Source: an uncultured Clostridium sp. (GTDB lineage Bacteria > Bacillota > Clostridia > TANB77 > CAG-508). Taken from it: a DNA stretch of 44,028 nucleotides. The DNA is taken from NCBI GenBank assembly GCA_946500615.1, contig CAMMWP010000013.1, positions 1 through 44,028 on the forward strand, written 5' to 3'. The translations under genes and the position numbers were made by a program. This document shows positions 17,021-24,978 of this stretch, in pieces. The notes under the pieces were generated by a model. The model did no database searches. It was not told where the DNA came from and saw only the letters and a list, made by a program, of their open reading frames with translations. Each line of letters opens with the position of its first letter. Positions within the stretch are counted from its first letter, which is position 1.

Positions 17021-18385
17021 TTATTTTAAACCAATTTTTTTCATTGCTTCATTGATATTGCCAACACCTATTATATCCAATTTATATGTTTCTTTCAAGC
17101 CTTTTTTGTTAGATTCTGGAATAATACAACTCTTAAATCCCAATTTTTCGGCTTCTTTCAATCTTTTATCAATTAAATTAATTCTCCTAACCTCCCCTGT
17201 TAACCCCACTTCTCCTATGATTACCATATCTTTGGGTATTGCTACATTTTTAAAACTAGAAGCCACTGCCATCATCATCCCTAAATCAATCGATGGTTCA
17301 TTTACTCGAATACCACCAACTAAATTTAAATAAATATCTTGACTTCCTAACATCATTCCTGCTCTTTTTTCTAAAACAGCAATTAATAATGCTAATCTAT
17401 TATAATCTGTCCCATTGGCTGTTCTTTTGGGAAATCCAAAAATACTTTGTGTCGTTAGTGCTTGTAATTCAATTAAAATTGCTCTAGTTCCTTCTATGCT
17501 AGAAACAATGCATGAACCTGCTGGATTATCTTCTCTTTCAGAAATTAAAATGTCTGAAGGATTCGTAATCTCACACATTCCTTCTTCATTCATCTCAAAC
17601 ATGCCAATTTCATTAGTGGATCCAAACCTATTTTTCACACCTCTTAATACTCTATATGAAAAATATCTTTCCCCTTCAAGATATAATACCGTATCTACCA
17701 TATGCTCTAAAACTCTTGGACCTGCAATATTTCCTTCTTTTGTCACATGTCCAATAATAATAGTTGTAATCGCTCTAGATTTACAAACACGCATAACTTG
17801 TGAAGTAATTTCTCTTACTTGACTCACACTTCCAGCAGCAGCTGAAATCTCATCAGAATACATTGTTTGAATAGAATCAATAATCACTAACTTTGGCTGA
17901 ATTTCTATAATTGCTTGATTAACCACATCAATATCGGTTTCTCCTAAAAATAAGATATCATCATTATGAATACCTAATCTATCTGCTCTCATTTTTATTT
18001 GTTCTGCTGATTCTTCTCCAGAAACATATAAAACCTTTCCATCTCCTTTAACTTTATCACATATTTGTAAAATCAAAGTAGACTTACCAATTCCCGGCTC
18101 TCCTCCTAATAACACTAATGAGCCCTTGACCAATCCTCCGCCTAATACCCTATCCAATTCTCCGAAACCTGTCGAAGTCCTTAAAGCCTCTTTAGCCTCA
18201 TAAGAATTTAACTTTTGTGGTTTATTTTCACTCTTTGCTAAATCTTTATGTGCACCTGTTTTTGTTTCTACCACCTTTTGCTCATAGAATGAATTCCAAC
18301 TATTACAAGCTAGACATTTCCCAAGCCATTTGCTAGACTCATTTCCACACTCACTACAAACAAAAATCGTTTTATTTTTTGCCAT
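17021..18385 (-). CDS. radA: DNA repair protein RadA
   Basis: RadA promotes branch migration during recombination. 454 aa: zinc finger CxxC...CxxC (Cys10, 13, 24, 27), Walker A GGEPGIGKST (94-103), the RadA-specific KNRFG (251-255), and a C-terminal Lon-like domain ending in the usual GEVGLTGEVRRI segment. The start is fixed by the family-typical MAKNKTIFVCSECG. No Shine-Dalgarno sequence is visible: one ~40-bp repeat copy ends exactly at the base before the ATG and has apparently replaced the native leader. Any AGGAG further upstream is separated from the ATG by the repeat. Confidence 0.97.
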   Translation of the reverse strand: MAKNKTIFVCSECGNESSKWLGKCLACNSWNSFYEQKVVETKTGAHKDLAKSENKPQKLNSYEAKEALRTSTGFGELDRVLGGGLVKGSLVLLGGEPGIGKSTLILQICDKVKGDGKVLYVSGEESAEQIKMRADRLGIHNDDILFLGETDIDVVNQAIIEIQPKLVIIDSIQTMYSDEISAAAGSVSQVREITSQVMRVCKSRAITTIIIGHVTKEGNIAGPRVLEHMVDTVLYLEGERYFSYRVLRGVKNRFGSTNEIGMFEMNEEGMCEITNPSDILISEREDNPAGSCIVSSIEGTRAILIELQALTTQSIFGFPKRTANGTDYNRLALLIAVLEKRAGMMLGSQDIYLNLVGGIRVNEPSIDLGMMMAVASSFKNVAIPKDMVIIGEVGLTGEVRRINLIDKRLKEAEKLGFKSCIIPESNKKGLKETYKLDIIGVGNINEAMKKIGLK

Positions 18386-18427
18386 TGTCCATTTGGGGAC
18401 GTTTCTGTTTGGGACATTTTTATGTTA
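18386..18427 (-). repeat. RAYT-associated repeat, copy A (left end of the RAYT element)
   Basis: One of seven related copies in this window sharing ACATAAAAATGTCTC, then GAAACGTCCC and a GGACA end. This copy is inverted relative to copy B, flanks the transposase gene, and its GGACA end touches the radA start codon. Confidence 0.85.
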
Positions 18428-18471
18428 CCCTATCCCCCTCTCCTTTCTTTCATCGTTATTTTATCCTCTAA

Positions 18472-19251
18472 TTAGCTTTTCTCATTCATGATTCTTTCTA
18501 TCATTTTTCTATTCATTCCTAATACTCTTGCTAATTGCGATTTTGTGGTTCCTTGTATATTTTTTAACTTTTGTATCTTTTCGTTCCTTGTGTTTTTATC
18601 GTACATATATATATCACTTATTTCTTTCAACTGTAACAGCTTTTGAATTTTTTCTTTAATTTGCTGATCGGTCAATTTTGTTATTCCTTCATATTTTACT
18701 TCTTCATTAATTTCATTTGCTTCATAACTATGAAATAAAATAAAATTTTCTATTGCTTCTTTTTTTGTTTGACCAAACATGGATAATATGAATTGGGAAT
18801 GAATTATTTTATTTTTGTGAATAAATTCATTATAACTGCTCCATTCATAATCTTCCATTTTAGAAATTCCAGCTTTTACTGGGTTTTGATGTATATATCT
18901 GCATAATCGATACAAATCATTTTCTATTTCAATATTTTTACTGATAAATCTATTTTGAAATAAATGCCCATTTCTATTATATTTTTTTGCAAAATAGATG
19001 GAATATGCTATTCCTATACTTTGCATAATTTTGGAAATTTCATCTTTTGCATCGTAGATTATTAAATGTACATGATTTGTCATCAAACAATATGTATATA
19101 CTTCATATTCATATTTCTCTTTTGTATTGACTACAAGTTTTAAAAATTTTTCGTAGTCCTGTTTTTCATAAAATATATCTTGTCTATCATTTCCTCTTAA
19201 AATAATATGATATACTTTAGTCAAACTCATTTTTCTTGCTACACGGGGCAA
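18472..19251 (-). CDS. REP-associated tyrosine transposase (RAYT, Y1_Tnp family)
   Basis: 259 aa; TTG start with AAGGAG 9 bases upstream, giving the family-typical MPRVARKM. The HUH metal-binding motif is TNHVHLI (His60, His62). RYIHQNPVKAG (118-128) contains or neighbours the catalytic tyrosine (candidates Tyr114 and Tyr119), and the RNGHLFQNRF segment (93-102) is characteristic of RAYTs. The C-terminal ~35 residues form a helix-turn-helix (TTKSQLARVLGMNRKMIERIM). RAYTs are single-copy relatives of IS200/IS605 transposases that act on REP-like palindromes. It appears intact. Confidence 0.92.
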   Translation of the reverse strand: MPRVARKMSLTKVYHIILRGNDRQDIFYEKQDYEKFLKLVVNTKEKYEYEVYTYCLMTNHVHLIIYDAKDEISKIMQSIGIAYSIYFAKKYNRNGHLFQNRFISKNIEIENDLYRLCRYIHQNPVKAGISKMEDYEWSSYNEFIHKNKIIHSQFILSMFGQTKKEAIENFILFHSYEANEINEEVKYEGITKLTDQQIKEKIQKLLQLKEISDIYMYDKNTRNEKIQKLKNIQGTTKSQLARVLGMNRKMIERIMNEKS

Positions 19252-19683
19252 TTGACATCTCTCCTTACATTGTTAAATTTAAACAAATCTAACCGATCTG
19301 TTTATGTCTATCGTTTTGCCCCTACAATACAAAAAAGTATAGCATACTTTTTTATACTTTGCTATACTTTTAAAAATAAATTTTTAATTTGTGTGCTAGA
19401 TAGGTAACCATTTAGACCTTGGCATTTGAGAGTAGCCATATGATATATTTTTAAGCTTATCAGCGCCCCTCCAATTCCCGTTTAAAAAATTCTAATATCT
19501 AAATTGTAACGATACTCGAAAACAAGATCCTTTACGACTTACATATACGAGTTTCTAAAACGATTCCGGTCGCATTCGAACCTTAAAAATATATCATATG
19601 GCTACTCTCAAATGCCAAGTTCTGAATAGTCCACCTAGCTATACTAATATTTAAGTATTCTAATACCAAAAGCACTCTTATTT
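19252..19683. other. Non-coding stretch upstream of the RAYT gene with nested inverted repeats
   Basis: Holds AAAAGTATAGC/GCTATACTTTT arms (about 19334-19374) around a T-rich loop, then the 38-bp perfect inverted repeat at 19418-19619. No ORF with a ribosome site is seen. Confidence 0.5.
19418..19619. repeat. 202-bp element with perfect 38-bp terminal inverted repeats
   Basis: Arms 19418-19455 and 19582-19619 are exact reverse complements (beginning CTTGGCATTTGAGAGTAGCC). An imperfect extension of ~22 bases continues outward on both sides (TAGATAGGT against TAGCTAGGT). The 126-base interior is non-coding and contains CG-bearing sequence unusual for this genome. It could be a MITE or a cruciform regulatory site. 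Confidence 0.75.
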
Positions 19684-19731
19684 ACATAAAAATGTCTCAA
19701 TCAGAAACGTCCCCAATTGGACATTTGGACA
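19684..19731 (+). repeat. RAYT-associated repeat, copy B (right end of the RAYT element)
   Basis: Canonical orientation on the plus strand. The GGACA end is duplicated (ATTGGACATTTGGACAT). It abuts the stop codon of the small minus-strand gene at 19732. Confidence 0.85.
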
Positions 19732-20031
19732 TTATTTTTTTCCAAATTTTATTTCTTGGAATAAGAAATCATGTACTTTTTCCCATGTTACTTCTTGATG
19801 TAAAAATTCATTTATTTCGTTTTCTACTTTTTGTTGATATGGAGTTAATTCTACTTTTATTTCTTTGTTCCAATCAATTTCTTGGAACCAGAATGATTTA
19901 AATTTTGTCCAAAATCCTTGTTTTACTGGTAAGTTTTTTCCATTAGATGCTTGTTCTTGTACATTGTTTCCATTTTCGTTATTGAATTCTACCCCACCAA
20001 ATACATTATTTTCTTCTCTTATATCTGCCAT
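19732..20031 (-). CDS. Small conserved-looking protein with W/FxFQEI repeats, function unknown
   Basis: 99 aa, ATG with AGGAGG 7 bases upstream and a good promoter (20074-20102), so very probably expressed. The N-terminal ~35 residues are polar and Asn/Glu-rich. The rest is amphipathic with two similar modules: FWFQEIDWNKE (about 47-57) and FLFQEIKFGKK at the very end. There are no cysteines, signal peptide or membrane segment. I do not recognise the family. Its stop codon touches RAYT repeat copy B. Confidence 0.7.
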   Translation of the reverse strand: MADIREENNVFGGVEFNNENGNNVQEQASNGKNLPVKQGFWTKFKSFWFQEIDWNKEIKVELTPYQQKVENEINEFLHQEVTWEKVHDFLFQEIKFGKK

Positions 20032-20073
20032 TTGATTTCCTCCTTTGTAGCTTAATTATTCCTTACTATATTA

Positions 20074-20102
20074 TTTATACTATAGTTTTACTTTTTTATC
20101 AA
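20074..20102 (-). promoter_or_regulatory. Promoter of the 99-aa protein gene
   Basis: Minus strand TTGATA (20097-20102), 17 bases, TATAAA (20074-20079). Confidence 0.6.
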
Positions 20103-20156
20103 TAGTTTTTTGATTGTTTTTTATTAAATATTAATTACAAAATGATTACATTTTTG

Positions 20157-21452
20157 TTACGCATTTCCTACAATGACATATTCTTCCTCTGCTTCTATGC
20201 ATTTTAGTTTTATTATTGTGTTTTCCAAATTTTGTTTTGTTCTGTATTGTGCTAATATATAATTCTTTGTATGTCCTTGATATATTCCTTTTTTTTCTTC
20301 TTCGAATAGTATTTCTATTTCTTTTCCTATGTAACTTTCATTGTATGCTTTCTGATTTTTATTTGATAGAAAGATTAATTTTCTGCTTCTTTGTTCTTTT
20401 GTGTTTCCATCAATTTGATTTGACATAGTAGCTGCTTTTGTTCCTTTTCTAGGTGAATATTTGAATATATGCATTTTATAAAATTTGATTTCTTTTAGAA
20501 AGTTGTAGGTTTTTTCAAATTCTTCATCTGTTTCTCCCGGAAATCCTACAATAATATCTGTTGTTAGGATAGCGTCTTCAAATTTGTTTCTTAATAAATT
20601 TGCTATCTTTTTAAATTGTTCTGTTGTATATCTTCGATTCATTCTTTTTAATGTTTGGTCACACCCACTTTGTAATGATAAATGAAATTGATGACACACT
20701 TTTTCTAATTTTTCTAATCTATCTACAAATTCTTCTGTGATGATTAATGGCTCTATGGAACCTAATCGAATTCTTTCAATTCCTTCTATTTGATTAATGT
20801 CTTCTAATAAGTCAATTAAAGTATATTGGTCTTTAAAGTCTTTTCCATAGGATGCTATATGGATGCCTGTAATGACAACTTCTTTTATTCCTTCTTTTGC
20901 AATTTTGGTAATTTCAGATATGATATATTCTGGTTTTCGACTTCTAACTCTCCCTCTTGCATATGGAATGATGCAATAAGAACAAAAGCGATCACAACCG
21001 TCTTGTATTTTTATAACTGCTCTTGTTTTTTCTGTAAATGTAACATCTCCAAATTCTATAAATTCTTTTTGCTTCATAACATCTTCTGTTTGTATTTCAG
21101 AAGTCTTGCTGTCTATGTATTTTTCTACATGTTGTACTATATCTTTTTTTTCATTATTTCCTAATACAATATCAATTTCTTTTATTTTTTCTATTTCTTC
21201 TTTTGCTACTTGTACATAACATCCACAAGCAATTATCATTGCTTCTTTATTTAATTCTTTTACTCTTCTTAACATTTGCCTAGATTTTCTGTCAGACATA
21301 TTGGTAACGGTACATGTATTGACTACATAAATATCTGCTTTTTTTGTATGGTCTACAATTTTATACCCTTTTTCTATAAATTGCTGTGTCATGGCGTTTG
21401 TTTCGTATTGATTGACTTTACATCCTAATGTTATGAATGCTACTGTTTTCAT
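20157..21452 (-). CDS. mtaB: tRNA t6A37 methylthiotransferase MtaB
   Basis: Radical-SAM enzyme that adds a methylthio group to t6A at position 37 of ANN-reading tRNAs, acting after TsaD (at the left end of this window). About 431 aa. The N-terminal UPF0004 domain begins ITLGCKVNQYET, with further cluster cysteines in NTCTVTN and ACGCYVQ. The radical-SAM motif is CDRFCSYC, and a C-terminal TRAM domain starts near 370. GCKVNQYE and overall layout favour MtaB over MiaB. The ATG at 21452 is chosen because the AGGAAGG site directly touches the earlier ATG at 21461. Confidence 0.92.
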   Translation of the reverse strand: MKTVAFITLGCKVNQYETNAMTQQFIEKGYKIVDHTKKADIYVVNTCTVTNMSDRKSRQMLRRVKELNKEAMIIACGCYVQVAKEEIEKIKEIDIVLGNNEKKDIVQHVEKYIDSKTSEIQTEDVMKQKEFIEFGDVTFTEKTRAVIKIQDGCDRFCSYCIIPYARGRVRSRKPEYIISEITKIAKEGIKEVVITGIHIASYGKDFKDQYTLIDLLEDINQIEGIERIRLGSIEPLIITEEFVDRLEKLEKVCHQFHLSLQSGCDQTLKRMNRRYTTEQFKKIANLLRNKFEDAILTTDIIVGFPGETDEEFEKTYNFLKEIKFYKMHIFKYSPRKGTKAATMSNQIDGNTKEQRSRKLIFLSNKNQKAYNESYIGKEIEILFEEEKKGIYQGHTKNYILAQYRTKQNLENTIIKLKCIEAEEEYVIVGNA

Positions 21453-21541
21453 TTTTTTCATCCTTCCTGTGCTACAAATCCAGTTGAATCATATTTAATT
21501 TTTCAACCTTCTATCTTTGTTTTTTGCTATAATTCTTTTCT

Positions 21542-21570
21542 ATTATCCCATATTTTTCCCTTAAATTCAA
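21542..21570 (-). promoter_or_regulatory. Promoter of mtaB
   Basis: Minus strand TTGAAT (21565-21570), 17 bases, GATAAT (21542-21547). It is back-to-back with the plus-strand promoter that starts at 21577. Confidence 0.55.
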
Positions 21571-21576
21571 GCTAAT

Positions 21577-21605
21577 TTGCTTTTATTATTATTGTGTGCT
21601 ATAAT
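21577..21605 (+). promoter_or_regulatory. Promoter of the plus-strand 153-aa protein
   Basis: TTGCTT (21577-21582), 17 bases, TATAAT (21600-21605), about 70 bases before the ATG at 21678. Confidence 0.55.
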
Positions 21606-21677
21606 GTCACTATCAAAAAATTTCTTATATCCTTTATGCATTATGATATAAGACTTTTCAATAAGGAGGAATGCAAA

Positions 21678-22139
21678 ATGGTAGAAACAATTAATACTGG
21701 ACGGTTATATGGTGTGATTACACCAATTTTACAAAATGGAAAGTTTGTAAAATGTGAGCCTGTCTTTATTGATGACATGCTCTATAAAAAAACATCTGCC
21801 TTTTATTTAGGCGAAAAGCAAGTATTCCATCCAAGAATGGGAATATCGCATTTTAAAAAAATTGATATCCGTCAATACGGAAAACCTGTTTTTTTGCCGG
21901 CTAATCATAAAATGATTAATGACGGAAAGACTCATTTTGTGATGTTTCAACCAACAAAGGACCACACAAAAATATGTCTACAATCTTATTACAGATTTCC
22001 TGAAATTTCTGTTACAACACCAAATTCTTGGTACTCAGCCATTATAAATGTTGGCATTTTATTTCCTAACAAATTTGTTTGTATGATTGCTGATAGAGAA
22101 ATATCTGAGGAAGAATTGTTCTTGGCCATTGACAAATAA
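21678..22139 (+). CDS. Hypothetical 153-aa protein on the opposite strand
   Basis: The ATG at 21678 (MVETINTGRLYGVITPI) is chosen for the AGGAGG 8 bases upstream; the open frame starts 28 codons earlier. The protein has no signal peptide, membrane helix or cysteine cluster. It alternates short hydrophobic strands with polar turns (GVITPILQNGKFVKCEPVFI, FYLGEKQVFHPRMG, HFVMFQPT), suggesting a small beta-barrel-like fold, and ends in an acidic helix. I do not recognise a family. It has its own promoter and a bidirectional-looking hairpin after it. It is monocistronic between divergent mtaB and convergent mreB. Confidence 0.65.
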   Translation: MVETINTGRLYGVITPILQNGKFVKCEPVFIDDMLYKKTSAFYLGEKQVFHPRMGISHFKKIDIRQYGKPVFLPANHKMINDGKTHFVMFQPTKDHTKICLQSYYRFPEISVTTPNSWYSAIINVGILFPNKFVCMIADREISEEELFLAIDK

Positions 22140-22155
22140 ATTACTATTGCATTTC

Positions 22156-22185
22156 TAAAAAAGGGGGGTTCGTCTGAACACCCCT
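22156..22185 (-). terminator. Terminator of mreB, possibly bidirectional
   Basis: Minus-strand stem AGGGGTGTTCAGACGAACCCCCCT (one mismatch) followed by TTTTTTAG. It lies between the convergent stop codons at 22139 and 22219. The plus-strand side has only CATCTTTT after it. Confidence 0.7.
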
Positions 22186-22218
22186 CACATCTTTTAATCA
22201 TACACTATTTTTCTTATT

Positions 22219-23235
22219 CTATCTTGCTGTTTTTCCTTCTAACACATCTAAATTATCCAATGCTTTTCCGGTACCTAATGCCACACATGAAACCGTATCT
22301 TGTGCTATCATAACATTAATCCCTGTTTTTTCTTGTAACAATTTATCTAATCCATCTACTAAACATCCTCCACCAGTCATATAAATTCCTTTATCACTAA
22401 TATCTGCTGACAATTCTGGTGGTGTTCTTTCTAATACAGAATGTACCGCATCTACAATCATCATTGCTGGTTCAAGCAATGCTTCTAGCATTTCACTCGA
22501 ATGTACTGTTAATGTCTTTGGAAGACCTGTTACTAAATCTCTTCCACGTATATCCATTTCTGTATCTTGTATTTTAGGATAAACACATCCAATATTTACC
22601 TTTAAATCTTCTGCTGTTCTCTCTCCTATCATAATGTTATATTTCTTTTTAATATATTTTACAATATATTCATCAAATTTATCTCCTGCTACTTTTAAAG
22701 ATGTATTTACAACAGAACCACCTAAAGATATAACCGCAATATCTGTTGTTCCCCCTCCAATGTCAACCACCATATTTCCACATGGTTTAGATATATCAAT
22801 TCCTGCTCCTATTGCTGCTGCTATTGGTTCTTCTATTAAATATACCTTTCTTGCACCTGCTTGTGTTGCAGCATCTATCACTGCTTTTTTCTCAACTTCT
22901 GTTACTTGTGAAGGGATACAAATCATAATTCTTGGTGCAAAGATAAATTTACCACAGACTTTATTAATAAAATGTTTTAACATTTTTTCTGTAACAGTAT
23001 AATCTGAAATAACCCCATCTCTCAATGGTCTTGTTGCTACAATATTTCCCGGCGTTCTACCTAGCATTCTTCTTGCTTCTTGTCCTACTGCTAACACTTC
23101 TCCCGTTATGTTGTCCACAGCAACAACAGAAGGTTCTCTTAAAACGATTCCCTTTCCTTTTACATATACAATGACTGTTGCAGTTCCTAAATCTATTCCT
23201 ACATCTTGCCCAAAACCTAATTTTAACATTTGCAT
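22219..23235 (-). CDS. mreB: Rod shape-determining protein MreB/Mbl
   Basis: Actin-like ATPase that forms membrane-associated filaments guiding the elongation peptidoglycan machinery. 338 aa, with phosphate 1 loop DVGIDLGTATVIVYVKGKG (about 11-29), phosphate 2 loop DIGGGTTDIAVI (about 163-174), and the adenosine motif TGGGCLVDGLD near the C-terminus. Length is normal. The ATG at 23229 (MLKLGFG) has slightly better spacing from AAGGGAAG than the annotated one. mreC and mreD are not next to it, so this could be the Mbl-like paralogue. It has its own promoter and terminator. Confidence 0.93.
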   Translation of the reverse strand: MQMLKLGFGQDVGIDLGTATVIVYVKGKGIVLREPSVVAVDNITGEVLAVGQEARRMLGRTPGNIVATRPLRDGVISDYTVTEKMLKHFINKVCGKFIFAPRIMICIPSQVTEVEKKAVIDAATQAGARKVYLIEEPIAAAIGAGIDISKPCGNMVVDIGGGTTDIAVISLGGSVVNTSLKVAGDKFDEYIVKYIKKKYNIMIGERTAEDLKVNIGCVYPKIQDTEMDIRGRDLVTGLPKTLTVHSSEMLEALLEPAMMIVDAVHSVLERTPPELSADISDKGIYMTGGGCLVDGLDKLLQEKTGINVMIAQDTVSCVALGTGKALDNLDVLEGKTAR

Positions 23236-23308
23236 ATCTTCCCTTCTATATAAATTGCATAAATTTTTATTTTATTATGCATGTCTTTCTTGTTACAAAT
23301 TCGTTACA

Positions 23309-23337
23309 ATTATATTACAATATCATTATTTTTTCAA
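23309..23337 (-). promoter_or_regulatory. Promoter of mreB
   Basis: Minus strand TTGAAA (23332-23337), 17 bases, TATAAT (23309-23314). Confidence 0.6.
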
Positions 23338-23409
23338 CCGTTTTTAGAACAAATAAAAAAAATCTTTGAATTTCATTAATTTGTTCTCGCCTAATTTGAG
23401 TTTTCAACA

Positions 23410-23561
23410 AAACAATAGCGGGCTTTTTTGAGCATTTTCTCTATTTATGACATTTTAAAGCCCCCGTTATTGTTCGGCGCCAAATTTTACGTAAGTAAAA
23501 TTTGTGTGCAATGTGTTTTTATATATTAGAAAGTCAGCATGACTTTCCTAATATATAAAAA
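23410..23561. repeat. Three consecutive long hairpins between maf and mreB
   Basis: Hairpin 1 (23410-23474) has arms AACAATAGCGGGCTTT and AAAGCCCCCGTTATTGTT around a ~30-base loop. On the minus strand it ends in TTTTG and may terminate maf. Hairpin 2 (23481-23504) is CAAATTTTAC/GTAAAATTTG. Hairpin 3 (23516-23561) has 14-bp arms (TTTTTATATATTAG) plus an inner AAGTCA/TGACTT stem. Hairpins 2 and 3 lack U-tracts. The 381-base gap has no gene. Confidence 0.7.
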
Positions 23562-23616
23562 GAAAATCTCAAAATCTTTCGATTGTAGCATTTTATATTG
23601 TTTTACTATATTGTTA

Positions 23617-24213
23617 CTATTTCATGTGTATATATTCTTTTACGATATCATACAATATCTGTGTTGGTAATCCAATTGCTGTTGTATAGTTTCCTTCTAT
23701 TTTTTCTATATGTACACAAAATTCATCTTGCATCCCATATGCTGCTGCCTTGTCCATAGCCTTTCCAGTATCTAACCATTTTTCGATTTCTTCGTCTATT
23801 ATATTTTTTAGATATACTTTGACCGTGTCATATGTTTTATATTCTTTTTGTTTCCCATTTTCTTCTATTATAAGACTTAGTCCTGTTAGTATATTATGGG
23901 TTCTGTCTCCTGTTATTAATTCTTTTATCATTTCTTTTGCATGATTTCTGTCTTTTGGTTTTCCATAGATTTTTTCATTTTTTGTGACAATTGTATCTGA
24001 AGCAATGATTATTCTATCTCCTACAGCTTTTGTTCTTTCATATACATTTTTAGCTTTTTTGTAAGCTATTTGCATTACTTGCTCTTCTATTGATAATTGA
24101 TTGTCTAATTGTTCTTCTTCATTGCTTACTATGATTTCAAATTTGGGAACAATTAATTGCAATAATTCTTTTCTTCTTGGAGATTGAGATGCCAATATAA
24201 TTTTCATTTTCAT
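23617..24213 (-). CDS. maf: Maf-type nucleoside triphosphate pyrophosphatase
   Basis: House-cleaning enzyme that hydrolyses dTTP/UTP or modified nucleotides to monophosphates; in Bacillus it also affects septation. 198 aa with the substrate loop ASQSPRRKELL (about 8-18), the catalytic Asp in IIASDTIV (near 70) and a QDEFCVHIEKIEGNYTTAIG segment near the end, all Maf signatures. Either ATG (24213 or 24207) is possible behind AGGAG. It lies next to mreB in the same direction, a common arrangement, but the hairpin block separates them. Confidence 0.92.
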   Translation of the reverse strand: MKMKIILASQSPRRKELLQLIVPKFEIIVSNEEEQLDNQLSIEEQVMQIAYKKAKNVYERTKAVGDRIIIASDTIVTKNEKIYGKPKDRNHAKEMIKELITGDRTHNILTGLSLIIEENGKQKEYKTYDTVKVYLKNIIDEEIEKWLDTGKAMDKAAAYGMQDEFCVHIEKIEGNYTTAIGLPTQILYDIVKEYIHMK

Positions 24214-24330
24214 TTTTCTCCTATCTTATTTCTCTTTTACTTTTTTATATGATTTATTTTTGTCTTCTTGTAATTTCTTTACTTGCTTCACTTTTTCTCT
24301 ATTATGATTGCTTTACCTTAGTTGCTATCT

Positions 24331-24828
24331 TTATTTTTGCTTTGCTAGTGTTTCTACTTGTTTATTTTTTCTATTTCGTCGCTGTTGTAAGATAACAGAC
24401 ATGCAAATTAAAATAACTAAAATAGTAATCATCATCTTTTTCAAAAAATGAAGATTCGGTATTATCCAAATAACTTTTCCTATTATATCTTCTTTGGTTA
24501 TCGGTTCATCTTGTACATTATTCGCATCGCCTTTTGTTATTAATTTATCATCTTCCGTTTTTATAAATCGATGTGTAATTAAACTTTCTCCTTTTTTATA
24601 GACAATAATATCCTCTTCTTGTATATCTGACGTTAATTTGACAAGAACCCCATCTCCAATTTCGATTGTACCAGACATACTTCCTGTAAGTACTTCTAAA
24701 AATGTATAACCAAATAAATTGGTATATTTTTTTTCTGTTATATTTTGTTGTATGATACTATATAGTAATCCTATTATGATAATAAACATAATTATATATA
24801 TTATAAAATTTAAAACTTTTTTTATCAT
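24331..24828 (-). CDS. sipW: Signal peptidase I of the SipW (ER-type) class
   Basis: Cleaves signal peptides of a few dedicated substrates such as TasA in Bacillus. About 165 aa from the ATG at 24828 (MIKKVLNF), which has AGGAG 7 bases upstream. One N-terminal and one C-terminal membrane helix flank the catalytic domain. The nucleophile Ser is in TGSMSGTIEIGD (Ser50) and the general base is His86 in ITHRF in place of Lys, the mark of the ER/SipW class. KGDANN follows. Its likely substrates, the TasA-like proteins, are encoded at 7.3-9.1 kb. Confidence 0.9.
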   Translation of the reverse strand: MIKKVLNFIIYIIMFIIIIGLLYSIIQQNITEKKYTNLFGYTFLEVLTGSMSGTIEIGDGVLVKLTSDIQEEDIIVYKKGESLITHRFIKTEDDKLITKGDANNVQDEPITKEDIIGKVIWIIPNLHFLKKMMITILVILICMSVILQQRRNRKNKQVETLAKQK

Positions 24829-24927
24829 GTATTCTCCTATTTCTCTATTTTCCAAACTGTGCTTTTTATAAATAATTGTAGAAAAATATTAGTTAGCAAG
24901 GCAAAAATGTGTCAAATATTCCCAATT

Positions 24928-24978
24928 TAACAAAATGTCTCAAACAGAAACGTCCCCAATTGGACACCCAATTGGACA
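24928..24978 (+). repeat. RAYT-associated repeat, copy E
   Basis: Canonical copy lacking two bases near its start. The CCAATTGGACA end is duplicated in tandem (12-base period), and it abuts the stop codon of the lytic transglycosylase gene at 24979. A degenerate half copy (AAAAATGTGTCAAA) may precede it at about 24903-24926. Confidence 0.85.

Larger units (their letters stand above)
18386..19731 (-). mobile_element. RAYT transposon-like unit bounded by inverted ~40-bp repeats
   Basis: The transposase gene (18472-19251) lies between copy A (18386-18427) and copy B (19684-19731), which are inverted with their GGACA ends pointing outward. Five further copies without a transposase lie elsewhere in the window, as expected for repeats mobilised in trans by a RAYT. 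The 430 bases between the gene's start and copy B also contain a second, unrelated 38-bp perfect inverted repeat (19418-19619), so the unit may be composite. Confidence 0.65.

Noticed and set aside
24214..24330. 21-codon GTG frame between sipW and maf
   Set aside because: It is Lys-rich low-complexity sequence without a ribosome site; probably chance.
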